A DNA stretch of 64,000 bases from Limonium bicolor (GCA_023374045.1 CM041779.1:147251485-147315484); one strand, 5' to 3'. Positions 32,416 through 42,923 are shown, counted from the stretch's first letter. Notes: generated by a model from the sequence alone, not told the origin. Numbers and translations are program-made.

Positions 32416-33770
32416 GTTTTGTTTTCTGATTAAGGTTTCAGGTTAGAGTTAGCTCACCAGTTGAGTGTCTTGACAGTTTCTCTTGGACTAATCCTTTGTT
32501 GCCCACAGGACTTCAACCCCTTGGTCACTCGACAGCAGCTGAGGAAGTTTTTCTCAGAATTAGGCTTGGTAAAAACAGGTGAAGCAGGTTGTGGAAAAAG
32601 AAAAAAAATGATTAAGGTTTACCTGGTTGTGGTTCCTTTCTTTTTGAATACAGAACTGGGATGTTCTTCCTGGGGAGGTTTGGCACTCTTCATGGGTTTG
32701 TTTCATAAGAAATGTCACACAAGTAATGAAGAGGGAAGGAGTTAGACCGTAGGGGATCTCAGACACTAACAGGAAGAGAATAACAGAACTAAAATCGCAA
32801 GGTATTTATTTTTCTTTCTCTCTGAATTCGTAGCCTCACCTTAGCAGCTCTTCGAGGAGGATTGAGTTTTATGATTACCCCAGGACTTCCTCGGTAGCTG
32901 GCATGCAAGTCTTGTGAGGAAACAGAAGAGAGTTAGAGGGTGTGATGGTTTGATCAGAGGCAGGAAAACAGGAGAAACGGAAGTGGAAAGAGAAGAAGGC
33001 AATGCAGATTAGCACACTTACCTTGCGTGTGAAAGGAACCAGGGGAATTAACACGAGTTTCTGCTCATGCAGAACTGGTGTACGCAAGAGAAGGGAAAGG
33101 AATGTTTTGTATACGGACTGGTTGATGGAGTTAATGGTTTCAGTCCACAAGACAGTAGCGTAGGAGTTTGGAATCACAAACTCTGAGGCATCATGTGGTC
33201 AGCAGTAGGTTTTGACACAGGAACAGACATGGTTTGAGATATATTTTTTTGAAATCGAGATAGCTCACATTGTGCTTCAGGTTGCAGATAGTCTTAAAAA
33301 ACAAATGAGTATGGTGTTCTGGGTTGGTTGTCTTCTAGGTTTACGCCATTGTAGAGAATGGACAGAGAGAATAAGAAATGGTGTGGGAATATCAGCACTC
33401 TGACGAATTCTTTTCTTCTGCTCCTGGGATCGACATCAGTTCCCTGTCTGGGTATGCTTTTGTATCTGTCGATTAAGCAACCAGGAAGTGAGGGCATGAG
33501 AGTGCTTAGTGGGTTGCAAGTTACTAGAGAAGGTTATGGGTGGTTGGAGAAACAAGAATTTATGTCGCCTGGGAGTTGGAGCAGGGGGGAAAACGAGTGG
33601 AATTCTTCATTGTTTTTTGTCCTTCTGTTTGTTCGATCTTGCTGTATCGAGGGAGAAGAAATCGACACTGCTACAAAGATGCATTTGATTCTCTTTGTTT
33701 TTTTTCTTTCTGTGTAGTTAGTTTAGTTGATTTGATCCTAGTTTTAATTTGTTGGTTTTAGTTACCGAAT

Positions 33771-33861
33771 TCGAGCATAGCTCACCCGGTTAAGACGTTC
33801 ACAAGGTATGCGAGAGGTACGGGGTTCGAACCTCAGCGGGAGCGTATTTGCTCCTTTTTTT
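33771..33861 (+). ncRNA. tRNA-derived Pol III-like unit (SINE head or tRNA relic) in the LTR
   Basis: TAGCTCACCCGG at 33778-33789 fits an A box and GGGTTCGAACCT at 33822-33833 fits a B box, at normal tRNA spacing (44 bases). After the tRNA-like part a hairpin GGAGC/GCTCC (33839-33854) runs straight into seven T, a Pol III terminator. Plant SINEs have such heads, but no SINE body is obvious. The right LTR has the same unit at 48849-48939. It is on the strand opposite to the element. Confidence 0.6.
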
Positions 33862-34181
33862 GTATAAGTTATACACATGTTTATTTATATATATGTAAGA
33901 CTATATATTATATTGTGTTATTTTTGTTACGAAGTTATGCGACGTTATTATTACTTATTACAACGTTACAATATCGTAACGTTACATATATGTATTTTCG
34001 TATTTGTACATATATAAGTACGTGACTATATTAATATGTAACGTCGTCACGCTTTCGAACACGTATATACTAAATTTAATTGTTCATACATTGTTTTATG
34101 TCCGAATTATATAACACGTTATTTTCGGATAATCTCCTCGCGTTTATGATTTTATGTGATTAATTGTTCAGGGGTATTTCA

Positions 34182-34220
34182 ACTTACCCCCCTTAAAAGA
34201 GACTTCGTCCCGAAGTCTTA
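34182..34220 (-). other. Polypurine tract and adjacent hairpin, giant element
   Basis: On minus: GACTTCG-GGA-CGAAGTC stem, then TCTTTTAAGGGGGGTAAGT directly before the LTR start TGAAATACCCC. The stem-plus-PPT layout recurs at 53297-53330 and 57379-57418. Confidence 0.85.
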
Positions 34221-34585
34221 CTTCTTAAACTTGTATTTTCCACTCCTGGTAATCTTAGGGATCAAATCCCGTATTCATTCACGATAATCAAAGGATTAAG
34301 TCCCATAATTATAATTCTCTGTGCTTCTAAGCACCCATAATTATAATTCTCAGTGCTTCTAAGCACCATGCCACATTAGTGGCTTCACACAAGTTCTCAT
34401 AATAGACCAAGATGCTAGCAATGTATATAACATGCTAAAGTGCAAACCAAGGCACACAACATTCATTCATACATAGCGTACATATACGTACATAACATTC
34501 TCACACACAAGTCTACCAACCATCAACGTGTGGTTGTAGGATTATAACACAGTGACACACTCAAAACATCCAAAACGAAACGCGC

Positions 34586-34626
34586 TTACCCCCCTTAAAA
34601 GAGGGGTACGCCCTCGTACCCTACGC
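34586..34626 (-). other. Second hairpin-plus-PPT module right after pol
   Basis: On minus the pol stop TAG (34626) is followed by GGGTACG-AGGG-CGTACCC and then TCTTTTAAGGGGGGTAAG. The same arrangement follows the pol stop of the element at 57671 and occurs at 52709-52747. Confidence 0.8.
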
Positions 34627-36182
34627 TAAACCGAAGTATCGGTGAAAAGATGGGGGTACATATCTCTCATCTTATCTTCCAGCTCCCATGTGGCTTCTTC
34701 CATATCTTGGTTTGACCGTAACACTTTCACTAGTCTAATTGACTTGTTCCGGGTCTCTCGGGTCTTAGTGTCTAGAATTCATTGAGGGGTCTCCACTGAT
34801 CTCAATGTGGGCTCTAGGACTAGCCTCTTGGGCTGTAGTACATGTGAGGGATCAGGCATGTATTTCTTTAGCTGAGAGACGTGGAAAATATCATGAACTC
34901 TTCCCAACTCTGAGGGTAAATCAAGTCGATAAGCAACTGGGCCCACACGCTCTCTAATACTGTAGAGGCCTATGAATTTCGGGCTCAACTTTCCCTTTTG
35001 CCCAAATCTGAAAATTCCTTTCTTCGGCGACACTCGCAATAACACCTGGTCGCCCACGACGAACTCCAGGTCTCGACGTCTATTATCTTCGTATGCTTTT
35101 TGTCTATCCTGTGCGGCCCTTATGTTCTTTCTGATCTGTTGAACCTCAGCCTGAACCTGCTGCAAATAGTCTGGGCCTATGATGAAAGCTTCACTGGACT
35201 CGTCCCAGCACAACGGTGTACGGCAAGGTCTACCATATAACGCCTGAAAAGGTGGCATTTTGATTGAGGCGTGGTAACTGTTATTGTATGCAAACTTGAT
35301 AAGGTGCAACTTATCCAACCAACTGCCCTGGAAGTCCAAGGCACATGCCCTAAGCATGTCCTCTAGGGTTTGGATGGTTCTCTCCGTCTGACCATCGGTC
35401 TGTGGGTGAAAAGTAGTGCTGAGCTTCAGCTCGGTGCCTAACGCTTCTCGTGAAGCTCTCCAATATCTCGAAAGAAATCTCGTGTCCCTATCTGACACTA
35501 CGGTCTTTGGCACTCCATGGTGTCTTAAAATCTCTTTATCAAAAAGTTCGGCTAGTTTCGATACCTTCCATGTGTCCTTCATTGGAATGAATCGTGCTAC
35601 CTTAGTAAGGCGGTCAACAATTACTCATATCATATTTAATCCTCCCCGGGTCGGTGGTAGTCCAACTACAAAATCCATCGATAGATCATAGAATTTCCAC
35701 TCTGGGATAGGCATTGGCTGAATTGTGCCTCCAGGTTTTCGGTGTTCAAATTTTATTTTCTGATGGGTGAGGCATCTGATAACGAAGTTCAAGATGTCGT
35801 TCTTCATGCCAACCCACCAAAAATATCGCTTCATGTCTTTGTACATTTTTGAAGCTCCAGGGTGAATAGAGGTAGTAGAAGAATGAGATTCTCTCATGAT
35901 GCGCTCCTTGAGCTCTACGCTCTCGTGGGGAATACATAATCTGCCATTCACACGAATCAGGCCATCCTCATGAAGCTGGTAGTCGTATTTCTTGTTATCT
36001 AGTGTGCCATCGACTAACTTCCGTCTAATATCAGCCATTACTCTGTCGTTCTGCTGAGCATTACGTACTTCTTCAACTAGGCTAGTACCTGCTATGAGTG
36101 TATGCAGTGTGTGAGCTCGGCGGCTAAGTGCATCGGCAACTACATTGGCTTTGCCTTCCTTATACTGAAGGTTAATATCATA
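34626..36182 (-). pseudogene. Chromovirus integrase with chromodomain-type tail, broken
   Basis: The N-terminal zinc region is in 35625-36038 (HSSTTSIHPGASKMYKDMKR, and CLTHQKIKFEHRKPGG, where the second Cys of the usual CLTCQ has become His). The core starts SMDFVVGLPPT (first Asp). After a frameshift or stop near 35620 the frame 34779-35582 has VSDRDTRFLS (second Asp), HPQTDGQTERT (Glu), LLRVSPKKGIFRFG and YRLDLPSELGRVHDIFHVSQL. An in-frame TGA after VETPQ interrupts the tail, which goes on with TRETRNKSIRLVKVL and EEATWELEDKM to the stop at 34626. Such EEATWE tails are degenerate chromodomains that steer chromovirus insertion. Bases 36039-36182 encode the connection to RNase H (ANVVADALSRR). 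Confidence 0.92.
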
Positions 36183-36187
36183 GTCTT

Positions 36188-36999
36188 TGTTGGGACATCA
36201 GAGTGTTGCAGAGATAGCCAATCACCTCGACAGAGTCAATCATCCTTAGACAGACACAAAGAGTGAGCCACTTCAATGGAGTCCACGAAACTTCACGGAC
36301 TCTCCCGTGTTGTTGCGAATAATAAGGAGTCAACTTGGGAATGCCTCAACGCCACAACGGTCATGAAGTCTTCCCTTAACACCCGAAGATCGCGGCCCAA
36401 GTAAGAAGACCACTCAAAGACGTTGGAAGTTGCCCACTAAGTTAGTTCCAGTATTTTTGGAACTAACTCCCGTGACCTACCGGTTGTATTGATAGTATAA
36501 ATAGGCTATGTAATAGCTAGTTTCATTTGTGCTTTCATTAAGGAATATTTCTGAGCTTAGAGAGAGAGAAATAATTGCTTTGTAATCCAGAGAGAGAGAA
36601 GATTCGTACCAAGTTAGTTAGTTCATTTAGATAGACTCTGCCTAGGAAGATCCTAGTTTCACTATGCTTACCATTGAGCTGACCAGAAAGTGTATTGGGT
36701 GAGTGAGTGAAAACCCGCTAAGTAGATCTCTTCTACTTAGTGGACAATAGTAAGTTGTTTTATTTGACCAGGAAATGAAATAGCTTATTTGTGTATCTTG
36801 CTGAGTTCCACAGAGTCCTTCTTTCTTTTCAGCATCGTTTCGTTTCAATTACCTTAAAGTCTTCCGCGCCCTTAGTTTAATCATTTCGATTGAGTGCCTC
36901 TACATCACAGAGTGTTTCTCACTTACAAAGACTGATTTAGTCAAACCAACTCTTAGACTCACACCTTTGGTTGGTTTGAGTTAGCCACCCGATCCTACA
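36188..36999 (+). mobile_element. Solo LTR of 812 bp in the RNase H region
   Basis: It starts TGTTGGGACATC, ends GATCCTACA and is bounded by perfect GTCTT duplications (36183-36187 and 37000-37004). Removing it restores the coding text around FLKD at the RNase H end. GTATAAATAGG near 36496 is a TATA box, giving plus orientation. The terminal TGTTGGGA is frequent in copia elements, but the family is not certain. Confidence 0.9.
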
Positions 37000-37004
37000 G
37001 TCTT

Positions 37005-38406
37005 TGAGGAACTCCATCCATTTGTGTTGTCTCATATTCAGTTCTTTTTGGGTGAACACATACTTTAAGCTTTTGTGGTCGGAGTAGATAGTGATCTGTG
37101 AACCATAGAGATAACGGTGCCAAATTTTGAGTGCAAACACGACTGCTCCTAGCTCAAGATCATGTGTGGGGTAGTGCTCCTCGTGCTTCTTCAGCTGACG
37201 GGAGGCATAGGCGACAACCTTCCCATGCTGCATGAGGACACATCCCATACCCATACCGGATGCATCACAGTAGACTTCATATCCATCAGTACCTTCGGGG
37301 ATTGTGAGGATAGGAGCTGAGGTCAATGCGTCTTTCAACTTCTGAAATGCTGCCTCACAGTCTTCTGTCCATGTGAAAGGGGTATCTTTCTTGATGAGGT
37401 TTGTCATTGGTTTTGCGATGCGGGAGAAGTCCTTAACAAACCGTCGGTAGTAACCTGCTAGACCAAGGAAACTTCGTATATTTGTCACAGACTTTGGTCT
37501 CGGCCATGTACGTACTGCCTCCACTTTGGCCGGATCAATTGCTATTCCGGCAACAGAAATGATATATCCAAGAAATGCTACATGATCTAACCAGAATTCG
37601 CACTTAGAGAATTTGGCGTACAACTGGTTGGCTCTAAGAATCTTGAGTACCTGTCTGAGATGGTGGTGATGCTCTTCCTTGGTTCTCGAATAACTTAGTA
37701 TATCATCAATAAATACCACAACTGTCTTGTCCAACTGATCTCTGAAAACTCGGTGCATCAAGTCCATAAACTTTGCTGGAGCATTAGTCAGTCCAAACGG
37801 CATAACTGTGAATTCATAGTGGCCGTATCGGGTCCTAAATGCGGTCTTCTCGATGTCGCTCTCCTTCACTGGGATCTGATGGTATCCTGATCTGAGATCT
37901 ATCTTTGAAAATACTGTCGCTCCTCTAAGCTGGTCGAACAGATCATCTATGCGAGGTAAAGGGTAGCGGTTCTTTACTGTCACTACATTCAGCTCTCGGT
38001 AATCAATGCATAACCGGAGACTACCGTCTTTCTTCTTGACAAAGAGTACGGGTGCGCCCCAAGGGGATACGCTTGGGCGTATGAATCCCTTATCCCACAA
38101 CTCCTTCAACTGCTCTTTCAACTTCATCATCTCTGTCGGGGCCATTCTGTAAGGGGCTTTGGCAATAGGTCCTGTCCCGGGTACTAAGTCAATAGTGAAC
38201 TCAACCTCTCGGGGTGGTGGCATACCGGGAAGCTCCTTAGGGAAGAGGTCTGGAAACTCCCCAACCACGGGTACATCTGGATTAAACTCTAGATCTTGCT
38301 GAGTATCCTGTACATAACAGAGGTACGCCTCTTGCTGCTTCTGAATCTCTTTGGCCATGGTCATGGCTGAAATGACTTTCACAGACGGCAGTCGGGGGTT
38401 CTGGCG
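37005..38406 (-). pseudogene. Chromovirus reverse transcriptase-RNase H
   Basis: Open from 38406 to the solo LTR insertion. It reads from [15 protein letters not shown] (linker from protease) through [12 protein letters not shown], the RT core ([47 protein letters not shown], active site [11 protein letters not shown]) into RNase H ([54 protein letters not shown]). All catalytic carboxylates are visible. At both ends the frame is cut by solo LTRs (36188-36999 and 38412-40163); without these it would join integrase and protease. Relatedness to 59180-60365 is high at the protein level. Confidence 0.93.
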
Positions 38407-38411
38407 GTAAG

Positions 38412-40163
38412 TGATAAGCGAGAAATACATCTACTTTTAGGGCTTTAATTCTTCCTATTTTCATAGCAATTTGTGTCGTATTTCTCACTTATCTTACGAT
38501 TTTCCTAGATTTATGTTTGATATGAATTGATATATTTTATGTGTTAAATGTAGGAAAAAGCCATGTAAATGGATAGATGATCTCATGAGCTTTCCAACGC
38601 AACAAACGGCGAGTAAAACGGACTTATAACGAAGAATCTAGAGCCGGTCAAAAATGGCAACACAAATATACACGTCCACATGTTGACATCACAAGAAGAG
38701 GCGGACAAGAGGAAGCTGCGACCGCCTGATAAGGCGCGGACACGAGAAGGCTGCGACCGCCTGATACGAGGCGGACAACACAGGAGGCGCAACCGCCTGA
38801 TAAGTAGCGGACAAGAGAGGCGCAGACACAAGAGGTGTCCGCCTGTTTTGGAGCGGACAGGACTCATACGAGTCCGCCTGTATTCGAGCGGACGAGATTC
38901 TTCGCGGCGATTTCTTCTTCCTCCTTCGCGGCGCCGCACTCGAACTGCTCTTCATTAATTGCAGACTCCTTCGGCGCCCACCTTAATTTGTGCACGCGTG
39001 ACGCCGCCTCTGTGATTGCTGCTGCCCACGATCTGCTCACCAACTCCACCGCCATTTAATCACACCGACTGCACCGTCCTGACTGCTCTCTTGTCTGCTT
39101 CCCATTTCTTCTGCCTATAAAAACCAACGCCCATCCTCAGTATTAGGCATCCCTTCTTTAATCCAAAGCCCACCAACTCGTTCACCATCATCTCACAACC
39201 CCAGTTCACCATCATCTCACCACGCTCACTACGTACGCTCACCACGTACACTCTCCACTATCCATCGACCACATCCATATCTATTCTCCCCGTTTTCTCC
39301 ATTTTATATTTGTTTTTCCACCACACCACATCTGCCATTAATTAGTATTATTATTACGGACGACGTGGATTAACAGAGGCGGAGCTAGGATTCAGAGTCA
39401 ACTTGCTAGCTGGAGTTTTCTCTACCCTTTCTCTTATTGTGTTAAAATGTTGTTTATATATAGTTATGTTTAATTAATAAACTTAAGCCCTCCCAGGTTT
39501 GGGATGCGAGCCTGTTTTATATAATTATGTTATGTTAAGCTTTCCACTATGATTTTATCTAAAGTAGTAGTTTAATTCCAGTTCTTGATCTGCTTTAATT
39601 CTCTGATCAATTATTAAAGCAATATTTGTAGTTTTCTAATCAACATGCGAGAGCTGAGATAGATAACAAGACGTGGGAAGTTAAACCTGATTAACAGCTA
39701 GAAGCCTGATCCGGCCTATAGGTTAATTAGTCTCAAATGGAAGCTGTTCTTTATGCGATTGGTTGTGTCCGGATTAGAGCATTAGTCTGCTGCTAGTTCT
39801 AGCAACTGGTTAGAGTTCGTTAGATTTAGTCGTCAACGAATTATTTATAGTTTCTGAGTTTATTACTTAAGTGGTAAAGTTTATATTAATATAATTGATA
39901 AAATAGGTGAGCAGAACAACCCGGGATGCTTTCTCAAAAACAAAAAGATTTATAATTTCTATTTTTCTTATTTTGTTAGCTGTTAATTCTCTCCTTAAAA
40001 AACGATAAAATCTATTTACTAGAAGTCTCAGTAAATTTAATCCACTGTCAGTTATCCACAGCGAGGTCCCCAAGAGTACGACAACCCCACGAATCCAACT
40101 ATCCCGCAAAACGATTAGGTACACTGCCTCAAAGTGTAGAAGTAGTCACATATTTCTACTAAC
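38412..40163 (+). mobile_element. Athila-like solo LTR (1752 bp)
   Basis: It starts TGATAAGCGAGAAATAC, like the Athila-like LTR start at 765, and is bounded by GTAAG (38407-38411 and 40164-40168). Taking it out joins the protease-RT linker. The right terminus reads CTACTAAC and not CA, so the end base is mutated or offset. CTATAAAAACC near 39117 is a TATA box. A palindrome array lies 280-480 bases from the start. Confidence 0.88.
38690..38892. repeat. GCGGAC/CGCC palindrome array in Athila-like solo LTR
   Basis: Five units: GGCGGAC...GCGACCGCC, GCGCGGAC...GCGACCGCC, GGCGGAC...GCAACCGCC, GCGGACAAG...GTGTCCGCC and GCGGACAGG...GAGTCCGCC. They are 30-45 bases apart, upstream of the TATA box. Confidence 0.82.
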
Positions 40164-40168
40164 GTAAG

Positions 40169-40620
40169 ATACAGTAACGCCTACGGGCTCTTTAGCAGTA
40201 GTCTATGTTCGCACACAAGATATACGACCTCGTGTTTCTCTACCATTCATGCGCCACAATGACGTCAAAACCCAGGCCTCTGAACTCTATCAGGTCCAAC
40301 GGGAAATCCTCCTCTCGGATTCTGATGGTGGCTCCGCGGAAATAACCGGGTACCAACGAACTCTTTCTTTAGAAGTTAGTGTCACAACCTGAAGCTCTAA
40401 TCTACGGGCTCTAGGTGCAACTGCTCGCTAACGTCGGAGATACGAATGAGTGTGAGGCTCCGGAGTCAAATAATACTGAGGCTGGAACTCCCATTCACCG
40501 GGAAAGTACCAGCGATAATATGGCCGTTGTCTGTCCCTGAGCCTGTGTGAGAATGCTCAGGGTACCCTCTCTCCAGGGTTCAACACCTATTCCCAAAAAT
40601 AACCTTTATAAGCATAATAG
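40169..40620 (-). pseudogene. Chromovirus aspartic protease, degenerate
   Basis: The centre reads SVLFDSGASHSFVS at about 40440-40480, with the catalytic DSG. Upstream QAQGQTTAI and downstream DLIEFRGLGFDVIVAHEW (the region preceding the linker to RT) are recognisable, but stops and at least two frameshifts break it. It cuts Gag-Pol in functional relatives. The solo LTR at 38412-40163 separates it from RT. Confidence 0.8.
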
Positions 40621-40723
40621 TTATGGTACGAGAAGAGTTGTAGGAATCAGCCTTTCTTTATTCATCTTTCCAACATTACATGTTCATTTCCATTACACAA
40701 CTTAATACAAACCCAGGTATGGC

Positions 40724-41360
40724 TTAGTATTTCCTAAAGGTTAGGTTTTCGTCCAGGCTTCATATGGTAGCGTTTATCACTGTTGAGGGTGCTATGTTCG
40801 GCTTGATTCTCTTAATCCCGTGGTATAGCATTCTCGATGGTCCCCCATGATCAACACGTCACCGGATTTTGCCAAATCTTCATAGCTCTTCAATCCTCAT
40901 TTCTTCACCATAGAGGAACTCAGCATCATCTCCGATGGACACAGACACTGTGGGTATCCCATGGTCTAGGGACTCCTGCGTCTCGTCCTTGTCTTGGTGT
41001 AATCCAAGTCGGCCTTCCCTCTCGTAGAAGTTGATGATGCCGATGGCTGGCTTGTTAAGTTGGGCACTGGTTGGTACTTCGCGTTGCTGTGCAAGCGTAA
41101 GGTTGCCGTAATTAGGATAGAAAGTCGTCGGGAATTGGTGGTGGCATGTGCTCCGCCGTCGGTGTGATAGCTCTTCGTATATGGGTTCCAAATCTTACCT
41201 AGGCACATCATTCTTAGGTTCATCATCTTTCCTCCTGGGTATGTCGGTGTGTAGAACCCCCTGGTCCCACTCCGAACTTACGACATCTTCGAATAATGGC
41301 TACTTGAGCTTCAGGTTTTAGGTATCCTAGTAGTAGGATCATCCCGGGTTGATAACACTT
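40724..41360 (-). pseudogene. AlkB-type 2OG-Fe(II) dioxygenase domain inside the retrotransposon
   Basis: AlkB enzymes oxidatively remove methyl groups from nucleic acids using Fe(II) and 2-oxoglutarate. Read on minus through three frames: YQPGMILLLGYLK and RRCRKFGVGPGG (about 41350-41250), then FYTPTYPGGKMMNLRMMCLG (41245-41190), then INFYEREGRLGLHQDKDE, with the HxD iron ligands, and IPTVSVSIGDDAEFLYGEE (41060-40900), then SGDVLIMGGPSRMLYHGI with the second His (near 40840), and NLTFRKY with the Arg expected to bind 2OG, ending at TAA 40724-40726. The pattern matches the plant ALKBH1-like group. It lies on the same strand as gag and pol, between them. Frameshifts at about 41250, 41130 and 40885 and a stop near 40755 make it inactive now. 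Whether it is a private capture or belongs to the whole family cannot be told here. Confidence 0.82.
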
Positions 41361-42255
41361 GGCACTTTTCGCTTGGGTAGTGTGGATTCTCAAGGCTGTA
41401 CTCATCGGGTTCGAGGTTTTGGATTTATGGGGAAGCCATATCAAAGGTTCCTACTATGCTTTACAGGTAATCTAGTTCTTTAGTGGTACAAGTATCTAGC
41501 AAATTTCATGCATAGTCATACAGCTTGGCATACAGGATTTAGGCATGTTTTCAAACATTTAGGGTTTCAAGGTTTACCTGCAGCTGTAGGTTGTCGGTCC
41601 CTCGGTGTGGTCCCTGATGTGCAAGGCCGCTTTCCCTGGCCTCAGGTAGATGCCTTCTGCGAGTCTCGGGATCCCGCTCCGTGCGTAGGCTGGGTGCTGG
41701 GCTCCACACTGGCCTCCGGTCCCGATCTCTGGTCACCTCTCGCACATAGTCGGGCCTGTAGTTCTTGCTCTCGGGGTTCGCGAACACTCAAGGCCTGTGC
41801 CCGCTCTTCTTGCATAATCCACTCTAACCGGTTTGCTCTGACAGTCAACTCCAGGGTGGTTCTTCGAGCATCGTCTATAGATAAATCGGTGCTCGGTCCT
41901 CTTGCCCAGACCGGCCCCAGTCCCTGAATATGTGATTGGGTTAGTCAACAACTGGTCATAACAACTGTAAGGTACTTAAGCATTAGAGTTTTGGTTCGTC
42001 TTACCCTGAAGTTGGGTAGGAGTGTAGCGGCTTAGCCGCAATCGCTGGACGGCTCAACTGTAGTGCCTCTGTGGGCTTGTTCCCATGGTATCTCGCCCGC
42101 TTCATGTTTGGGTAGTGCTTATTCCTGTCAGCACTCTTCTGTCTACGGTCCTCTGAGTCACCGCCTTTTGCCTTCCTTTTCTTCGCGAACTCCTCATCCC
42201 GCATCTGGACGGTGATCTCGACCTGAGACAACTGCATGGTAGCAGTCCTGTGCAA
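41361..42255 (-). pseudogene. Gag C-terminal/linker region with intron-like gaps
   Basis: Basic and Gln/Glu-rich pieces are seen: MQLSQVEITVQMRDEEFAKK (42231-42180), LEWIMQEERAQALSV (near 41815) and others in shifting frames. No gypsy zinc knuckle was found. Two GT...AG intervals with good splice-like borders (42248-42324 and 41924-42004) interrupt it, and a donor-like CTGCAGGTAAACC sits at 41577. It may be gag C-terminus, or the upstream part of the captured AlkB gene. Confidence 0.45.
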
Positions 42256-42923
42256 ATATTGGTTTAGTAAACTTTTCGCAATCTAATACTAATCTCAGTT
42301 CAAATTCATTAGTTCAAGTGTAACCTGGATCATGGCATAGCGCTGGGTCCCATGCCGTATCTGATGCGTGGTTCAGCCCACCATAGAAACGCTTCACTAA
42401 GATTTCGTCGAATATCCAACCCTGGAAGTACACGGAGTAGAGCAGTGAATGCTGAGTAGTAATTGTCTACTGTCATCCCCTCGGTCTGCCTCAGGGTGTC
42501 TAGCTCAACCCGCTTCTTTGTCTGGAGGTGGGCAGGGTAATACTTAGCCCTCAGTAACGCAGTGTAAGCTCCATCCAAACGCGGGGGTCGCTAGGTAAGC
42601 ATCCTTCACAAGTTTCCACCAATTCGCTCGCTGACTTCTCGTAGGTAATAGGCTGCGAGTCTGACCTTAGCCTTTGCCGGAACATTCAAAGTCTTGAAGG
42701 CGGTCTCCAAGAGGCTGATGTAGTTCTCTAGGTAGGTGGGGTCCGTCTCTCCTCGGAACTCAGCTGGTCGAAGGTCTGCTAAGCTCTTCACAGTTTGTCT
42801 CCCTGGGTGGGTGAGGTTGTGGTGCCGGTGGTGCCTGCTGGGCTCCTGGCTGGAAACCCATGTCCTAGCTGCTGCTACTATCTCAGCTATGGTCTGCCCT
42901 GCAGCTATGTTATCTTGCTCCAT
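42256..42923 (-). pseudogene. Chromovirus Gag, frameshifted
   Basis: The frame 42606-42923 starts MEQDNIAAGQTIAEIV and has FRGETDPTYLENYISLLET and KVRLAAYYLREVS, the typical start of the retrotransposon Gag domain. After a break near 42600 the frame 42330-42578 goes on with FRAKYYPAH-like RAKYYPAHLQTKKRVE, LRQTEGMTVDNYYSAFTAL and RRNLSEAFLWWAEPRI. Gag coats the RNA in virus-like particles. The break at about 42590 shifts the frame, and a stop follows GPSAMP. Confidence 0.82.

Larger units (their letters stand above)
26270..34181 (-). mobile_element. 3' LTR of the giant element (7912 bp with nested solo LTR)
   Basis: On plus it begins TGTAACACCCCTGAAT and ends CAGGGGTATTTCA, an imperfect inverted terminal pair. 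Without the solo LTR and one target duplication (1769 bases) it measures 6143, against 6089 for its partner, which is exceptional for a plant LTR. It contains a G-box palindrome (26373-26390), two perfect hairpins (26679-26736), a duplicated block with GAAAGCGGAGTC at about 27147 and 27223, the 190-bp array and a tRNA-like unit. No protein-coding gene is recognised. Confidence 0.9.

Noticed and set aside
33771..33861. A functional tRNA gene
   Set aside because: Acceptor stem pairing and an anticodon arm cannot be drawn convincingly, and length between boxes varies between the two copies; kept only as a tRNA-derived unit.
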